The notes: generated from the letters alone by a model not told the origin. DNA of 64,000 bases from Paenibacillus harenae DSM 16969 (GCF_000422465.1 NZ_KE383842.1:1571845-1635844); one strand, 5' to 3'; numbered from the stretch's first letter, positions 36,044-44,471 are shown. Translations and numbers: made by a program.

Positions 36044-37684
36044 TTATAAATAAACGATCTGGTGTCCGCCAGTGCGGCTATAAGGGGCTTCAAGCAATTT
36101 TCCTACCCATGCCGTTTGATATCGATTCCAGTACGATGCCATATTCAATACGCGCTCCTGCGGCTTTCCAAGCGGCTTCAAAGCAAGCTGAATGCGGTCG
36201 AACTGCCTTGTCGCGGCTTCGAACTGCTTATTGAAGGCATCTACGGTCTTCGATCCCATATAATTGATCTGCTCCACGATTTTTTGCAGATTCGTATCTC
36301 CAAGCTTGGACAGCCCCGGCTGGATGCTTGCCGCCAGCGTCAGAAGCGGTTTATACAGCTCCTCGAAGGATGCCCTCGCTTCGTCAAACCGCTGTTCGAT
36401 GGACAAGCCGTCCTGCTCCTTCAGCCAACCTGCTTTGCGCTCCTCGAAACGGGTCATCACATCCTCGAAGGACAGCTCGTATTTATCCATATTTTTGGCG
36501 ATTGTCCCTTCCACGAGCGTATAGGACATACGGGGCACGATAATCGGCATCTCCATCCCCATCACGCGGAAAGCCTCCCCCGTCAACGCCCAATACGCGA
36601 TCTCGCCGGGACCTAAGACTGTCGCGAGCACCGGAAACAAATAGTCCTGCATGATCGGCCTGGTCAGCACGTTATTGCTAAGCAGCAGCGGCTGCTCATC
36701 CGCGATCTGCAGCAGCTGGCCGGCCGAAAGCTCGAATTGGCCTTTGCGGTCCTGATACATGCCGTTCCGCTTGTGCAGCAGCGTTCGTTCATTCCCGTTC
36801 TCCGTCCGGAACAGGAACAAATTCGCGCTTCCCGGCGTAACATCCGCCTGAAGCGTGTAGCCAAGCCGCTTAATCTCTTCAGCCGACGAGGTATAGGCCC
36901 TTTCCAGCTCATCGTTACGCTCAATCATGGAACGGAACATCGGGGCTTCCAAGCGGCGGACATTCTCGTCATCCGCGTCAATCAGGACCAGGCCCTGTTC
37001 GCCGAACAATCGGCTCAAGATCATGGCGAACATATCCGATAAGGAATTCGCTTTCTGAGCCATCCCGCTTAATTCCTCAAGCAGCGCCGGCTTAAATTCG
37101 GAGTGCGGAAGCGCTTGTTCCAGCTCGCTCAGCAATTGCTCCCATGTCCCTGTCGCGATAGCCGTCCGGCTGACCGATGTCCGCGATCCTTCAGGGCGCG
37201 CCGCCGCAAGCTTGCGGAGCTCCTGCTCCGCCGTAACGACATAAGCGTGATTCGCTTCGTCCCAGTCATGATCCTCGCCCGCAACCCAGAACACGGGAAC
37301 GACCGGTCTCCCGAGCTGTTCAGCGGCTGAATTGGCTGCTCCGATAATGGAGACGGCTTTATGTATGACAAGCAGCGGCCCGGTCCATAAGCCGGCTTGC
37401 TGACCGCCGACGACGACTGGCGCTCCTTCCGCAATCGCCGAAATGTTCGAGAAAGTCTCTGGCGAAGCGCCTGCTTTCTCATTATATATGCGCAGCACGT
37501 CCGCTGCCTCTGCGGCGCTTGCCCTGACAGCCCCGCTTCTATCTAAACGCTCTAACCGTCTTTCCCAGTCCTTCTCGGCCCCGGCATAATAACCGTATAA
37601 TGAATCGATACGGCTGTCTGTCCGGTGGATATACGCCTCTGTCAAAGGCTGGGCGCCCGGCATTGAATAGGTTTCCGTTCTCAT
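36044..37684 (-). CDS. bshC: BshC, putative cysteine ligase of bacillithiol synthesis
   Basis: Last enzyme of bacillithiol biosynthesis, adding cysteine to GlcN-malate. The 546-residue protein is close to B. subtilis BshC (539). It has VVVGGQQAGLWTGPLLVIHKA, PVVPVFWVAGEDHDWDEANH (the metal/nucleotide-site region) and a long coiled-coil C-terminal part. The C-terminal RTGGHQIVYL is typical. The ATG at 37684 lies 14 nt after GGGAGG, a longer spacing than usual; the upstream open frame (27 codons) has no family match. A good promoter lies 71-100 bp upstream. Presence implies a bacillithiol-using organism. Confidence 0.94.
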   Translation of the reverse strand: MRTETYSMPGAQPLTEAYIHRTDSRIDSLYGYYAGAEKDWERRLERLDRSGAVRASAAEAADVLRIYNEKAGASPETFSNISAIAEGAPVVVGGQQAGLWTGPLLVIHKAVSIIGAANSAAEQLGRPVVPVFWVAGEDHDWDEANHAYVVTAEQELRKLAAARPEGSRTSVSRTAIATGTWEQLLSELEQALPHSEFKPALLEELSGMAQKANSLSDMFAMILSRLFGEQGLVLIDADDENVRRLEAPMFRSMIERNDELERAYTSSAEEIKRLGYTLQADVTPGSANLFLFRTENGNERTLLHKRNGMYQDRKGQFELSAGQLLQIADEQPLLLSNNVLTRPIMQDYLFPVLATVLGPGEIAYWALTGEAFRVMGMEMPIIVPRMSYTLVEGTIAKNMDKYELSFEDVMTRFEERKAGWLKEQDGLSIEQRFDEARASFEELYKPLLTLAASIQPGLSKLGDTNLQKIVEQINYMGSKTVDAFNKQFEAATRQFDRIQLALKPLGKPQERVLNMASYWNRYQTAWVGKLLEAPYSRTGGHQIVYL

Positions 37685-37754
37685 AGCGCAGCCAGCAACC
37701 TCCCGCTTCCCAGTCGCACCAAGCGACTCTATATGAATTAATCTTACCCTCGTC

Positions 37755-37784
37755 ATTGTACACAAAGGGAAAGGCAGCCGTCAA
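37755..37784 (-). promoter_or_regulatory. bshC promoter
   Basis: -35 TTGACG (37779-37784), 18-bp spacer, -10 TACAAT (37755-37760). The -35 partly overlaps the T-run of the upstream terminator, a compact arrangement. Confidence 0.7.
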
Positions 37785-37815
37785 AACAAAAACACCTCCA
37801 ATCCGGTAGAGGTGT
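37783..37815 (-). terminator. Terminator after the DUF3397 gene
   Basis: The stem ACACCTC / GAGGTGT (37792-37798, 37809-37815) with a 10-nt loop is followed by TTTTTGTTTTG on the minus strand. Confidence 0.88.
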
Positions 37816-37828
37816 CTGCTTGGCGGCG

Positions 37829-38236
37829 CTAGGCACCCGATGCGAAAATCTTCATGCCGATTGCGATGATCATAAACACAATATAAAGAAAGCTCATCGA
37901 AAAAAAACTGAGTCTCCAAACCGCGCGAAAAATCTTTTTGGCATCAACGCTTCCGCGTTTGCGAAACTGCGCATTCCCGATCAATCCGCCGCCCAATATC
38001 ATGAACAGCAGGATGCCGTATAAACCGAAATGACTGCCGAATATATTGTCAAACAAGACAGCCACGCAGCCGATGAGCAGCGCAGTCGTAATATCCATGG
38101 CCAAGTGGAACGCTTTCTTGCGGTCCTGGACGATCGCTCCGTAGCCATACCAGATGACGGCGAAAGGAATGACGGGAAGCACGGCTAAGTAAGCGTATAA
38201 ATATTTAATGCTTTCCCAGATGGTCTCCAAGATCAT
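37829..38236 (-). CDS. DUF3397 membrane protein
   Basis: A 135-residue integral membrane protein of the DUF3397 family, found in Bacillales, function unknown. Four hydrophobic segments are visible: around LYAYLAVLPVIPFAVIWYG, ITTALLIGCVAVLF, LYGILLFMILGGGLIG and SFLYIVFMIIAIGMKIF. A QFRKRGSVDAKKIFRAVWRL cytoplasmic stretch before the last helix is conserved in the family. It overlaps the end of panE by 32 bp and ends at a strong terminator, so the pair forms a two-gene unit. Relatives in other Bacillales also lie beside panE-like or mraZ/bshC genes. Confidence 0.85.
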   Translation of the reverse strand: MILETIWESIKYLYAYLAVLPVIPFAVIWYGYGAIVQDRKKAFHLAMDITTALLIGCVAVLFDNIFGSHFGLYGILLFMILGGGLIGNAQFRKRGSVDAKKIFRAVWRLSFFSMSFLYIVFMIIAIGMKIFASGA

Positions 38237-39242
38237 TCACTCCTTTCGTGTTCGGACTCTTATGCAGCGCATGAATGAAAGCGGTAACCGCTTGATTCAG
38301 CGGGACTTGAAGCGCCAGGCTTCGGGCCATCGCAATAATGCCGCCGTTAATCGCATCAATTTCCGTCTTTCTTCCTGCTCTAACGTCGCCCAGCATGGAG
38401 GACACATTCCCGCTCGTCTTCCCGCACACATCCAGGATGAGCTTCCAGCCGTCTTCATCTGCAGCTATGCCCGATTGCCTGAGAACATTAGCCGTTTCTT
38501 CATACAACGCCTTCATAAGCGTCCTGCGGGCCGGATGGGCGGGCAGCTCCCCGTTGGTAACGTCAAACAGCGCAGTGAGCGGATTAATTACCGCATTTAT
38601 TAACAGCTTGTTATAAATACGATCTTCCATGTCATTCGACAAAAAGGAGGTAAATCCTGCCGATTGCAGCGTAGGAATCAACATTTTTTGCAAGCTTTCG
38701 TTCAATTCTTCCGGTTTGCTCCCGTTTCCGTCTTGTCCCCCCCAATGACCCAGCCATAGCTGTCCCGTTCCGGTATGTTCGACTGTCCTTGCATCTAACC
38801 GTCTGGCCCCTTCGGTCGTAACTGCGGCAATGACGGGGATAGCGTCCAAGCAGACTTGAATGCGCTCCAAATGACCGATTCCGTTTTGCAGACAGACGAC
38901 CCCCTTGGCGCTTTCGGCCCCCTTCCCCGCCAAAGCCTTTATTTGATCCAGTAATCGATCGTTCAAATCCGTCTGTTTCACCGTCAGCAGGATAAAGCGG
39001 ACTGCAGCATTCGTTCCTCTTTCCTCCGGATGACGCCTTGCGGCAGCATGTTCAACCCAATTACCCTTAACGGGGACGACTCGTTCGCCGCCGTCCAACG
39101 CCTGCAATCTAATGCCTTGAGCCTTAAGCTCTGCCGCTTGCTCCCGGCTTCTCGTCCAAACCGTCACATCCGCTCCCGCCTGCGCCAGCCTGCCGCCAAA
39201 CAGCAATCCGAGCGAACCGCCGCCGATTACATCGAATATCAC
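38205..39242 (-). CDS. panE: 2-dehydropantoate 2-reductase (PanE/ApbA family)
   Basis: NADPH-dependent ketopantoate reductase for pantothenate and CoA synthesis. The 345-residue protein has the N-terminal GGGSLGLLFGGRL nucleotide loop (residues 8-20) and VVCLQNGIGHLERI. The catalytic lysine region is NKLLINAVINPLTALFDVTNGEL, and the C-terminal domain has GRKTEIDAINGGI. Some paralogues of this family act on other substrates, so exact chemistry is not certain. Start is GTG (39242) after AGAGAGGGGTACGAC. A moderate promoter lies about 80-110 bp upstream. Confidence 0.88.
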   Translation of the reverse strand: MIFDVIGGGSLGLLFGGRLAQAGADVTVWTRSREQAAELKAQGIRLQALDGGERVVPVKGNWVEHAAARRHPEERGTNAAVRFILLTVKQTDLNDRLLDQIKALAGKGAESAKGVVCLQNGIGHLERIQVCLDAIPVIAAVTTEGARRLDARTVEHTGTGQLWLGHWGGQDGNGSKPEELNESLQKMLIPTLQSAGFTSFLSNDMEDRIYNKLLINAVINPLTALFDVTNGELPAHPARRTLMKALYEETANVLRQSGIAADEDGWKLILDVCGKTSGNVSSMLGDVRAGRKTEIDAINGGIIAMARSLALQVPLNQAVTAFIHALHKSPNTKGVNDLGDHLGKH

Positions 39243-39323
39243 GTCGTACCCCTCTCTTTAAGGCTTTCGCTTTCTATCGAGTTATCGTGTTTCCTCATTG
39301 TTCCATTGGCCGTTATTGCACCC

Positions 39324-39353
39324 ATCGTATCAAATAGGCCGAAAATATTGCAA
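39324..39353 (-). promoter_or_regulatory. Possible panE promoter with extended -10
   Basis: TTGCAA (39348-39353), 18-bp spacer, TACGAT (39324-39329) preceded by TGA (extended -10). Each hexamer matches 4 of 6. Confidence 0.4.
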
Positions 39354-39385
39354 CTTCCATAATGCCGGTCTTCTAACGGTTAAAT

Positions 39386-39432
39386 AACAATAAGCGAGGC
39401 GCACCGGTCACCGGTGCGCCTCGCTTATTGTT
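39386..39432 (-). terminator. Long hairpin terminator between rsfA and panE
   Basis: A 22-bp perfect stem AACAATAAGCG...CACCGG / CCGGTG...CGCTTATTGTT with a 3-nt loop. The T-run on the minus strand is weak (ATTTAA), but AT-rich stem ends help in both directions. Confidence 0.75.
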
Positions 39433-39441
39433 CATAATAAC

Positions 39442-40092
39442 TTATTCAATACGTTCCAAATTGCCGTTCGCATCCATTTTGAATCTTGGCTTCGCTTCCT
39501 CGTCATTCGTTAACACGGTTAATCTTCTCGCGCGATCCATAATTTGAATCAATGTCTTATAGTCGTCATTGACTGCGCGATAATCCGTTTGTACATTGTT
39601 TACTTCCTTAGACAATCTCTCATTCTGCTCACGCAATCGATATAGCTCTTCCTCTTTGTCTTTCAGATCCTTCTCGAACAGCTTTATCTGTCTGGTTAAA
39701 TCCTGATAAGTTGTTTTCCATCCCCGCAGAAAACGAATAACCGCGTCAATGGAAATACCTTCCTCGATCGAGCCGGCGTCCTGCCTAAATCCGCGTTCAT
39801 CCGTTTCAAATACGCCAATCGATGAAACTTGCGGCGTTGCGACAACCGTTTGTTTTTTCAAGTAATTGCGTTTTTGACGCTGTTGCTTGGCGATCTGAAT
39901 CGCATCCTCATACCGTTTGCGGACGCAGCTATTCCAGCGGAAACCGCACGCTGCGGATGTTCTTCCGATTCGTTCCCCTACTTCTTCAAATGCGGCAAGC
40001 TGTGTACTGCCTTCTCTAATATGGCGCAGCGTAACCTCGGCGAGAATTAAATCGTCGTCCGGACTCCACGCATCTTGTCTGACTGCTGTCAT
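39442..40092 (-). CDS. rsfA: RsfA-family prespore transcriptional regulator
   Basis: A Myb/SANT-like DNA-binding protein that, in B. subtilis, adjusts sigma-F-dependent genes in the forespore. The 216-residue protein starts MTAVRQDAWSPDDDLILAEV, followed by GSTQLAAFEEVGERIGRTSAACGFRWNS, the DNA-binding domain nearly invariant in the family. A basic linker and a C-terminal coiled coil (about residues 130-195) follow. The ATG at 40092 lies after TAGGAGGTTTTCGTTGC; the open frame reaches 55 codons further but without similarity. A weak sigma-F/G-like promoter is listed separately. Confidence 0.92.
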   Translation of the reverse strand: MTAVRQDAWSPDDDLILAEVTLRHIREGSTQLAAFEEVGERIGRTSAACGFRWNSCVRKRYEDAIQIAKQQRQKRNYLKKQTVVATPQVSSIGVFETDERGFRQDAGSIEEGISIDAVIRFLRGWKTTYQDLTRQIKLFEKDLKDKEEELYRLREQNERLSKEVNNVQTDYRAVNDDYKTLIQIMDRARRLTVLTNDEEAKPRFKMDANGNLERIE

Positions 40093-40174
40093 GCAACGAA
40101 AACCTCCTAACGTAAAGGCGCTTACTTTATCTCTATGCCCTTGGTAGAGTTCATAGAATCTATTGGATACTAAT

Positions 40175-40204
40175 TTGTATAACCATTTTTTCTCGGACTC
40201 ATAC
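40175..40204 (-). promoter_or_regulatory. Weak sigma-F/sigma-G-like promoter before rsfA
   Basis: GTATG (40200-40204), 18-bp spacer, TATACAA (40175-40181) resembles GHATR-N18-CATWMTA at most positions. rsfA relatives are forespore-expressed, which supports but does not prove it. Confidence 0.35.
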
Positions 40205-40286
40205 ATGTTAGGTCTGATATTCGCGCAAACTACATGAAGGAACCGCTTCGCAGACAAAAAGTTTGCGATTTCGTCACCGATGACAG

Positions 40287-40315
40287 TTTACACTTTTTTC
40301 TTCAAACGTTATAAT
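40287..40315 (+). promoter_or_regulatory. Sigma-A promoter of the DUF2626 gene
   Basis: TTTACA (40287-40292), 17-bp spacer, perfect TATAAT (40310-40315). Predicted start near 40322, 37 bp before the ATG. Confidence 0.85.
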
Positions 40316-40358
40316 GATCATTAGAAAATCGGGTCGCAAGCGAAAGGGGGATGTTATC

Positions 40359-40595
40359 ATGGCGCGCATGTATCGGGTACTCGGCTTTTGGACCCTGGTA
40401 ATCGGACTAATGGCTTTCGCAGGCCACATGACGGAATTTGCGCTCTTGTTTTTCGCGCAGGCCGTTGCTTTCGTATTTCTGGGCTACTTGAATTTCTCCG
40501 AGAGAACCTACATAGTTATGTTCTGGGGATATATGGTCCTTTCATTCGTAGGCTTTACGTATTGGTCGGTCTTCAAAATGGACTTGCCTTTCTAG
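40359..40595 (+). CDS. DUF2626 small membrane protein (YqgY-like)
   Basis: A 78-residue protein of the DUF2626 family, conserved across Bacillales and of unknown role. It begins MARMYRVLGFWTLVIG, and the YRVLGFW signature is typical. Three hydrophobic segments fill nearly the entire protein (LVIGLMAFAGHM, ALLFFAQAVAFVFLGYL, YIVMFWGYMVLSFVGFTYW), with LNFSERTY between the second and third. The ATG at 40359 follows AAAGGGGGATGTTATC; an in-frame ATG at 40314 falls inside the -10 box and cannot be used. It is flanked by its own strong promoter and a bidirectional terminator. Confidence 0.9.
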   Translation: MARMYRVLGFWTLVIGLMAFAGHMTEFALLFFAQAVAFVFLGYLNFSERTYIVMFWGYMVLSFVGFTYWSVFKMDLPF

Positions 40596-40617
40596 AAGTT
40601 CGTTCGTTCAAGTACAC

Positions 40618-40657
40618 AAAAAACGGTGTCCCTCGTGCAGAGTGGACGCCGTTTTTT
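40618..40657. terminator. Bidirectional terminator between DUF2626 and midA-like genes
   Basis: The stem AAAAAACGGTGTCC / GGACGCCGTTTTTT has one G-T pair and T-runs on both strands, placed between two convergent genes. Confidence 0.92.
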
Positions 40658-40669
40658 TATGACAAGATA

Positions 40670-41836
40670 TTATAAGCTGTTATCCTTTTCCAAAACCATC
40701 ACTTTAAACGCCTCGCTCATCTGATCGCTGAGCAGAAGCTGCCTGACCGCTCTATTCGTTCGCGCCGCTTCGCCGAACGGGTCTGAGCCGTTATGGTTTT
40801 GAAGCATTTCGAGAACCCCGTTGTCCATTAAAAATTGCTTCTGGCTCGAATAGCTGACCATTCTCCACCCGCTCTCCGCCGCAGTCTGTTGAATAAACGT
40901 AAACGGCACATGCGAGGTGATATCCTGCCTGCCAATCCTCTCATAAGGGCTGTCGCTTGCCTGATGCCGCCAGTAGCACATCAGCGTGCCCAGCATCCGG
41001 TGCTCGGCCGTATATTCAGCGGCTTCATGCCCGTAATCAATCAAGACCAGACGTCCCTTAGTCATCCTCTTCGCAAGCTTCTCCAGGAAATCGGCCGCTT
41101 CGGCGTGCACCTCCGTTTTCTGGCCTTCGATTAACCGGATTCCGTCCCGCTCCAGCCAACCGCCGATTCTAGGTTCCGTAAGCGGCATAAACACCTCGTA
41201 CAGCCCTCGCTCTACATCGCCCGCGACTCCAAGCTCGACCAGCTCGCCGTTCAAGCGCTGAATCCGATGCACCGGGAATGCGTCGAACAGCTCGTTAGCC
41301 AATATTATCGACGGATGCCCGAGCCAATCCGCTGACCAGGCTTCTTCCGATGAGACGATGACCGGAGATGGAAGTAACGCTTCGCTCTTGAAGCTCTCCC
41401 GGGCTGCAGCCGCATGCTTCGGATGGTCCTCGATGAGTACGGGAAGAAATCGCTCATTCCAATTACCGCTCAGCCTGCTGCCTGCGGCGGCGATTTGTGC
41501 CGAGAGCCTGCCCGTTCCGGCCCCCCATTCAATCAGTTGAAGCGGATTCCACCCCTCAGGTGCAGCTTGGACAAATTCATTCAAATATCGGGCTAATACC
41601 TCCGCTAATATGCGTCCGATCCCCGAGCTTGTATAGAAGTCGCCGGCTTTGCCGATGCGGATGACCCCCGTGCGGTAATAACCGTATTCCGGGTGATACA
41701 GGCAGTCGCTCATATATTCCCGGAAGGAGACGCAACGCTCCGTATGCTTGACGCCCTGCGCATCGAAGCGCCAGCCGGCCGCCGGCGATGCCGCAATTCG
41801 CATGGAAATGAAAGCTGCAAGCGCGTTATCCTTCAT
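40670..41836 (-). CDS. MidA-family SAM-dependent methyltransferase
   Basis: A class I SAM methyltransferase of the MidA/NDUFAF7 (DUF185) family, which methylates a protein arginine of complex I in eukaryotes; the bacterial substrate is unknown. The 388-residue protein has FREYMSDCLYHPEYGYY near the start and GDFYTSSGIGRILAEVL. The SAM loop is LQLIEWGAGTGRLSAQIA, with IILANELFDAFPVHR and LVLIDYGHEAAEY following. The ATG at 41836 is 7 nt after AAAAGGATGA; a TTG at 41857 lies on the ribosome site. It is monocistronic and convergent with DUF2626. Confidence 0.88.
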   Translation of the reverse strand: MKDNALAAFISMRIAASPAAGWRFDAQGVKHTERCVSFREYMSDCLYHPEYGYYRTGVIRIGKAGDFYTSSGIGRILAEVLARYLNEFVQAAPEGWNPLQLIEWGAGTGRLSAQIAAAGSRLSGNWNERFLPVLIEDHPKHAAAARESFKSEALLPSPVIVSSEEAWSADWLGHPSIILANELFDAFPVHRIQRLNGELVELGVAGDVERGLYEVFMPLTEPRIGGWLERDGIRLIEGQKTEVHAEAADFLEKLAKRMTKGRLVLIDYGHEAAEYTAEHRMLGTLMCYWRHQASDSPYERIGRQDITSHVPFTFIQQTAAESGWRMVSYSSQKQFLMDNGVLEMLQNHNGSDPFGEAARTNRAVRQLLLSDQMSEAFKVMVLEKDNSL

Positions 41837-41911
41837 GATGAGTTCATCCTTTTCCAAATGTAAGATATAATAGATTTCATTGCCGCATAAAATGAATGCT
41901 GAGGAGGGAGG

Positions 41912-43015
41912 ATGCCATTGGTCGAAACCGCCAAGCGTAACCGCATCGTCAAAAAAGCCGCTGCTCTGCTGCTCGCTTTGTTACTTATCCTTCGGCTTCC
42001 CGCAGCAGCCGAACCTCAGCCGGAAGAAGACGATTTGCATGCGCTGCTCGAGAAAAGCTTGTCCGTCGTAGAGATCGACAAGGAAATCGTTCGCATACAA
42101 GAGCAGAAAAACCAGCTCGCTGCCAGAATGGAAGATGCCGACCGGCAGTTAAGACTGCAGGAGCGGCAAATTTCGGACAAGCAGGATGAAGCCGGTAGCG
42201 TCCTGCGCGCTTATTATATGGGTGAACGGGATTTTTTGTTATCTGCGTTAATTTCTTTTGACTCCTTGCCCGACCTGTTTCAAATGCTGGATTATGTGGA
42301 GCTTTTATTTTCGCATGACAAGCATACCTTGAAAGCGTACGTCGAGCAATACAGAAAAGTGAAAGACGGCTACAAGCAGCTTGAGTCGCGTCGGCAGGAG
42401 CTTACCCTTATCGAACAACAGCTGCAGACGCAGCGGGAACGTGTATTATTGCTTGAACAGCAGCTTGACGAGCAGTTGGCCGGTCGCTCCGATGCGGATA
42501 AGCTGCGGCTACTCATGAAAGAGCTTACCTCCTTCTGGGAATCCGTAGGGATCGACGAGGTGAAGCAATATTTTCAAGCGCTGTCGAAAGCGATGCAGAA
42601 GCTCCCTAGCTGGATACAGGACAATAAGCAGCTGCTGCAGATTGATGGATTTCAATATACGATAACCGTACCCGAGAATGACATCAATGTATTTTTGCAG
42701 GAGCAAAATGAAATTTTCAAGCATTTCTCCTTCGAATTTTCCGAAGGCGCGGTTATGGCCCAAGGACAGCGCGACAATATGGAAATCCGGATCACCGGCC
42801 ATTATACGATTGTAAATGAACCGAAAAACGCCATCCTATTTCATGTAGACGAGCTTATATTTAATGGATTTACCTTGCCGGACACGACTCGCCAAGCGCT
42901 CGAGAGGGAATTTGATCTGGGCTTCTATCCCGATTTGATCGTCTCGTTCCTGAAAGCGAAGTCCGTGGAGATGAAGGACGGCAAGCTCGTTATCGAGCTT
43001 AGCCTTAAGCTGTAA
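41912..43015 (+). CDS. Secreted coiled-coil protein, PcsB/EnvC-like N-terminus, no hydrolase domain
   Basis: A 367-residue protein I cannot assign to a named gene. Residues ~14-33 are a signal peptide or anchor (KKAAALLLALLLILRLPAAA). Residues ~40-200 form a long coiled coil resembling the N-terminal domain of PcsB/CwlO/EnvC-type proteins. That includes a VLRAYYMGERDFLLSAL..FQMLDYVELLFSHD hinge, which in relatives contacts FtsEX. No NlpC/P60, M23 or CHAP motif follows. Instead the last ~150 residues (GFQYTITVPENDINVF to LVIELSLKL) look like a beta-rich, possibly LmeA/DUF2993-like fold; that is inference. The start may be ATG 41912 (4 nt from AGGAGG) or TTG 41918 (10 nt). It is monocistronic, ending at a convergent terminator. 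Confidence 0.75.
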   Translation: MPLVETAKRNRIVKKAAALLLALLLILRLPAAAEPQPEEDDLHALLEKSLSVVEIDKEIVRIQEQKNQLAARMEDADRQLRLQERQISDKQDEAGSVLRAYYMGERDFLLSALISFDSLPDLFQMLDYVELLFSHDKHTLKAYVEQYRKVKDGYKQLESRRQELTLIEQQLQTQRERVLLLEQQLDEQLAGRSDADKLRLLMKELTSFWESVGIDEVKQYFQALSKAMQKLPSWIQDNKQLLQIDGFQYTITVPENDINVFLQEQNEIFKHFSFEFSEGAVMAQGQRDNMEIRITGHYTIVNEPKNAILFHVDELIFNGFTLPDTTRQALEREFDLGFYPDLIVSFLKAKSVEMKDGKLVIELSLKL

Positions 43016-43018
43016 ACG

Positions 43019-43060
43019 AAGAAGAGACTGCCGGTTTTTATCCTGAAGCAGTCTCTTCTT
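43019..43060. terminator. Convergent terminator hairpin
   Basis: The stem AAGAAGAGACTGC / GCAGTCTCTTCTT (43019-43031, 43048-43060) lies between two convergent genes. T-runs are modest. Confidence 0.8.
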
Positions 43061-43063
43061 GCG

Positions 43064-44353
43064 TCACGGGCTCTGAAGCAGTGCCTGAACAAAGGCGTCG
43101 ATTTGAAATCCGTCTTGGGAGAAGTTCCTCCACGCGCTTTCCCGGAACTGCCATTTCTCGGGCCAAAGCGGATCAGGGAACGGAATATGATCGGCGGGCT
43201 GATTCGTATTCAGTACCGTTTCCCACCAGGCGGGCGGGGTATGCGATTGCTCCGTTTGGATGCTGCCGTTTAAAGCATATAACGAGGCGCTCGCAGGCAG
43301 TTTCGCGAACCGGTCATAATTTTTCTGCTGATTTTGAATTCCCGTCATCTCCTGAATCCACAGAATCGCTTCCTCCTCCGCCAATGTTGAGGAAGACATA
43401 ACGTAGCTGTGACCGTTCAACCACGGAAAAGGGATATGATTCCGGTCAATCATCAGCATATCTTGCACGCCTTTCGAGAATTTCTCGAACGTCTCCCATG
43501 GCAAGACCGCAGCAAGCAGCTTGTTTGCAAGAAACGCTTCATTCAATTCCGCCGATGATTCCGCGTTAATCCGGCTGACATGGCTGCCCATCGACTGAAT
43601 CCATTTCAGCTGGTTAATTTGCGCTTCATTGAACTTGAATAAGTTAATGAGACCGGCTGGGTCGGTTTGAAAGTTTGCAAGCCATACGAGCTGCTGCCGC
43701 AGATCACCGGCGCTCCAATTCAAGATACGCGTCTCCGCATTTATTTCAATCAGCTTGGCCGCTGCTTCCTGATAAGACGGCCAGTCGCCCGGCGGAGCCT
43801 TAAGCCCTGCTTGCGACAGCAGCGCGCCGTTCCAGACCACCAGGTAAGGATTCACATCCTTCGGCACTCCCCACAAGTAGCCGTTCCATTTCAACGGATC
43901 CAGCAGCCCCGCCAATTGGTCGGTGAGCGTATCCCCCGACATGGCGTTATCCGCGGATTGCAAATACCCCCGTACCGCGAAAGGCCTTACCCAGCTGTTA
44001 TCAAGCAGCATAATATCTGCAGCCTCTCCCCGCTGGCTGTCCAGCTTCCAGGACTCATATGCCTTATCCACCGCAGGTTCATTATTGAGCGTTACTTGAA
44101 TATAGGGAAATTTCAACATGAAATTTTGATTTAGTTCTGATAGCTCCCTGTATTGATCCGGCGGCAAGGAAACGTTTACATGAATCTCCGACCTTTGCTC
44201 TATGACGAGCTCGCCGCTTGCCGGCTGATCGGCTGATTGGCCGTCCGTCTTGCCAATGCTCGCCGTATTCGCATTGCGGGAAAATTGTATAAGCAGCAAA
44301 GCTGCCAGCAGCAGAGCTCCAATGATGAGCGGCGCATATTTTCGGGGAGACAC
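43064..44353 (-). CDS. Family 1 extracellular solute-binding protein, membrane-anchored
   Basis: A 429-residue ABC-type solute-binding protein (sugar-binding family). The N-terminus YAPLIIGALLLAALLLIQF is a membrane segment with no cysteine of a lipobox, so it is likely an uncleaved anchor or plain signal peptide. The body has FMLKFPYIQVTLNN, the hinge-side ADIMLLDNSWVRPFAVRGYLQ and WNGYLWGVPKDVNPYLVVWN, typical of the family. No permease or ATPase gene is nearby, so its partner is unknown; it may serve as a sensor. I take GTG 44353 after AAAGGAAG. Ligand cannot be told. Confidence 0.8.
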   Translation of the reverse strand: MSPRKYAPLIIGALLLAALLLIQFSRNANTASIGKTDGQSADQPASGELVIEQRSEIHVNVSLPPDQYRELSELNQNFMLKFPYIQVTLNNEPAVDKAYESWKLDSQRGEAADIMLLDNSWVRPFAVRGYLQSADNAMSGDTLTDQLAGLLDPLKWNGYLWGVPKDVNPYLVVWNGALLSQAGLKAPPGDWPSYQEAAAKLIEINAETRILNWSAGDLRQQLVWLANFQTDPAGLINLFKFNEAQINQLKWIQSMGSHVSRINAESSAELNEAFLANKLLAAVLPWETFEKFSKGVQDMLMIDRNHIPFPWLNGHSYVMSSSTLAEEEAILWIQEMTGIQNQQKNYDRFAKLPASASLYALNGSIQTEQSHTPPAWWETVLNTNQPADHIPFPDPLWPEKWQFRESAWRNFSQDGFQIDAFVQALLQSP

Positions 44354-44471
44354 GGCATTCTTCCTTTCGTCCAAAAGACCTACTACACACAGGATAGCAA
44401 TATTTCCATTCATTGTCCAAATGAACTTCTGCAAGCAGCAGCGACTATCGGCATCCTTGCCAAGAACACAT

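Noticed and set aside
40093-40257. 55-codon N-terminal extension of RsfA
   Set aside because: The RsfA family begins MTAVRQDAW exactly at 40092 with a strong ribosome site; the extension has no similarity.
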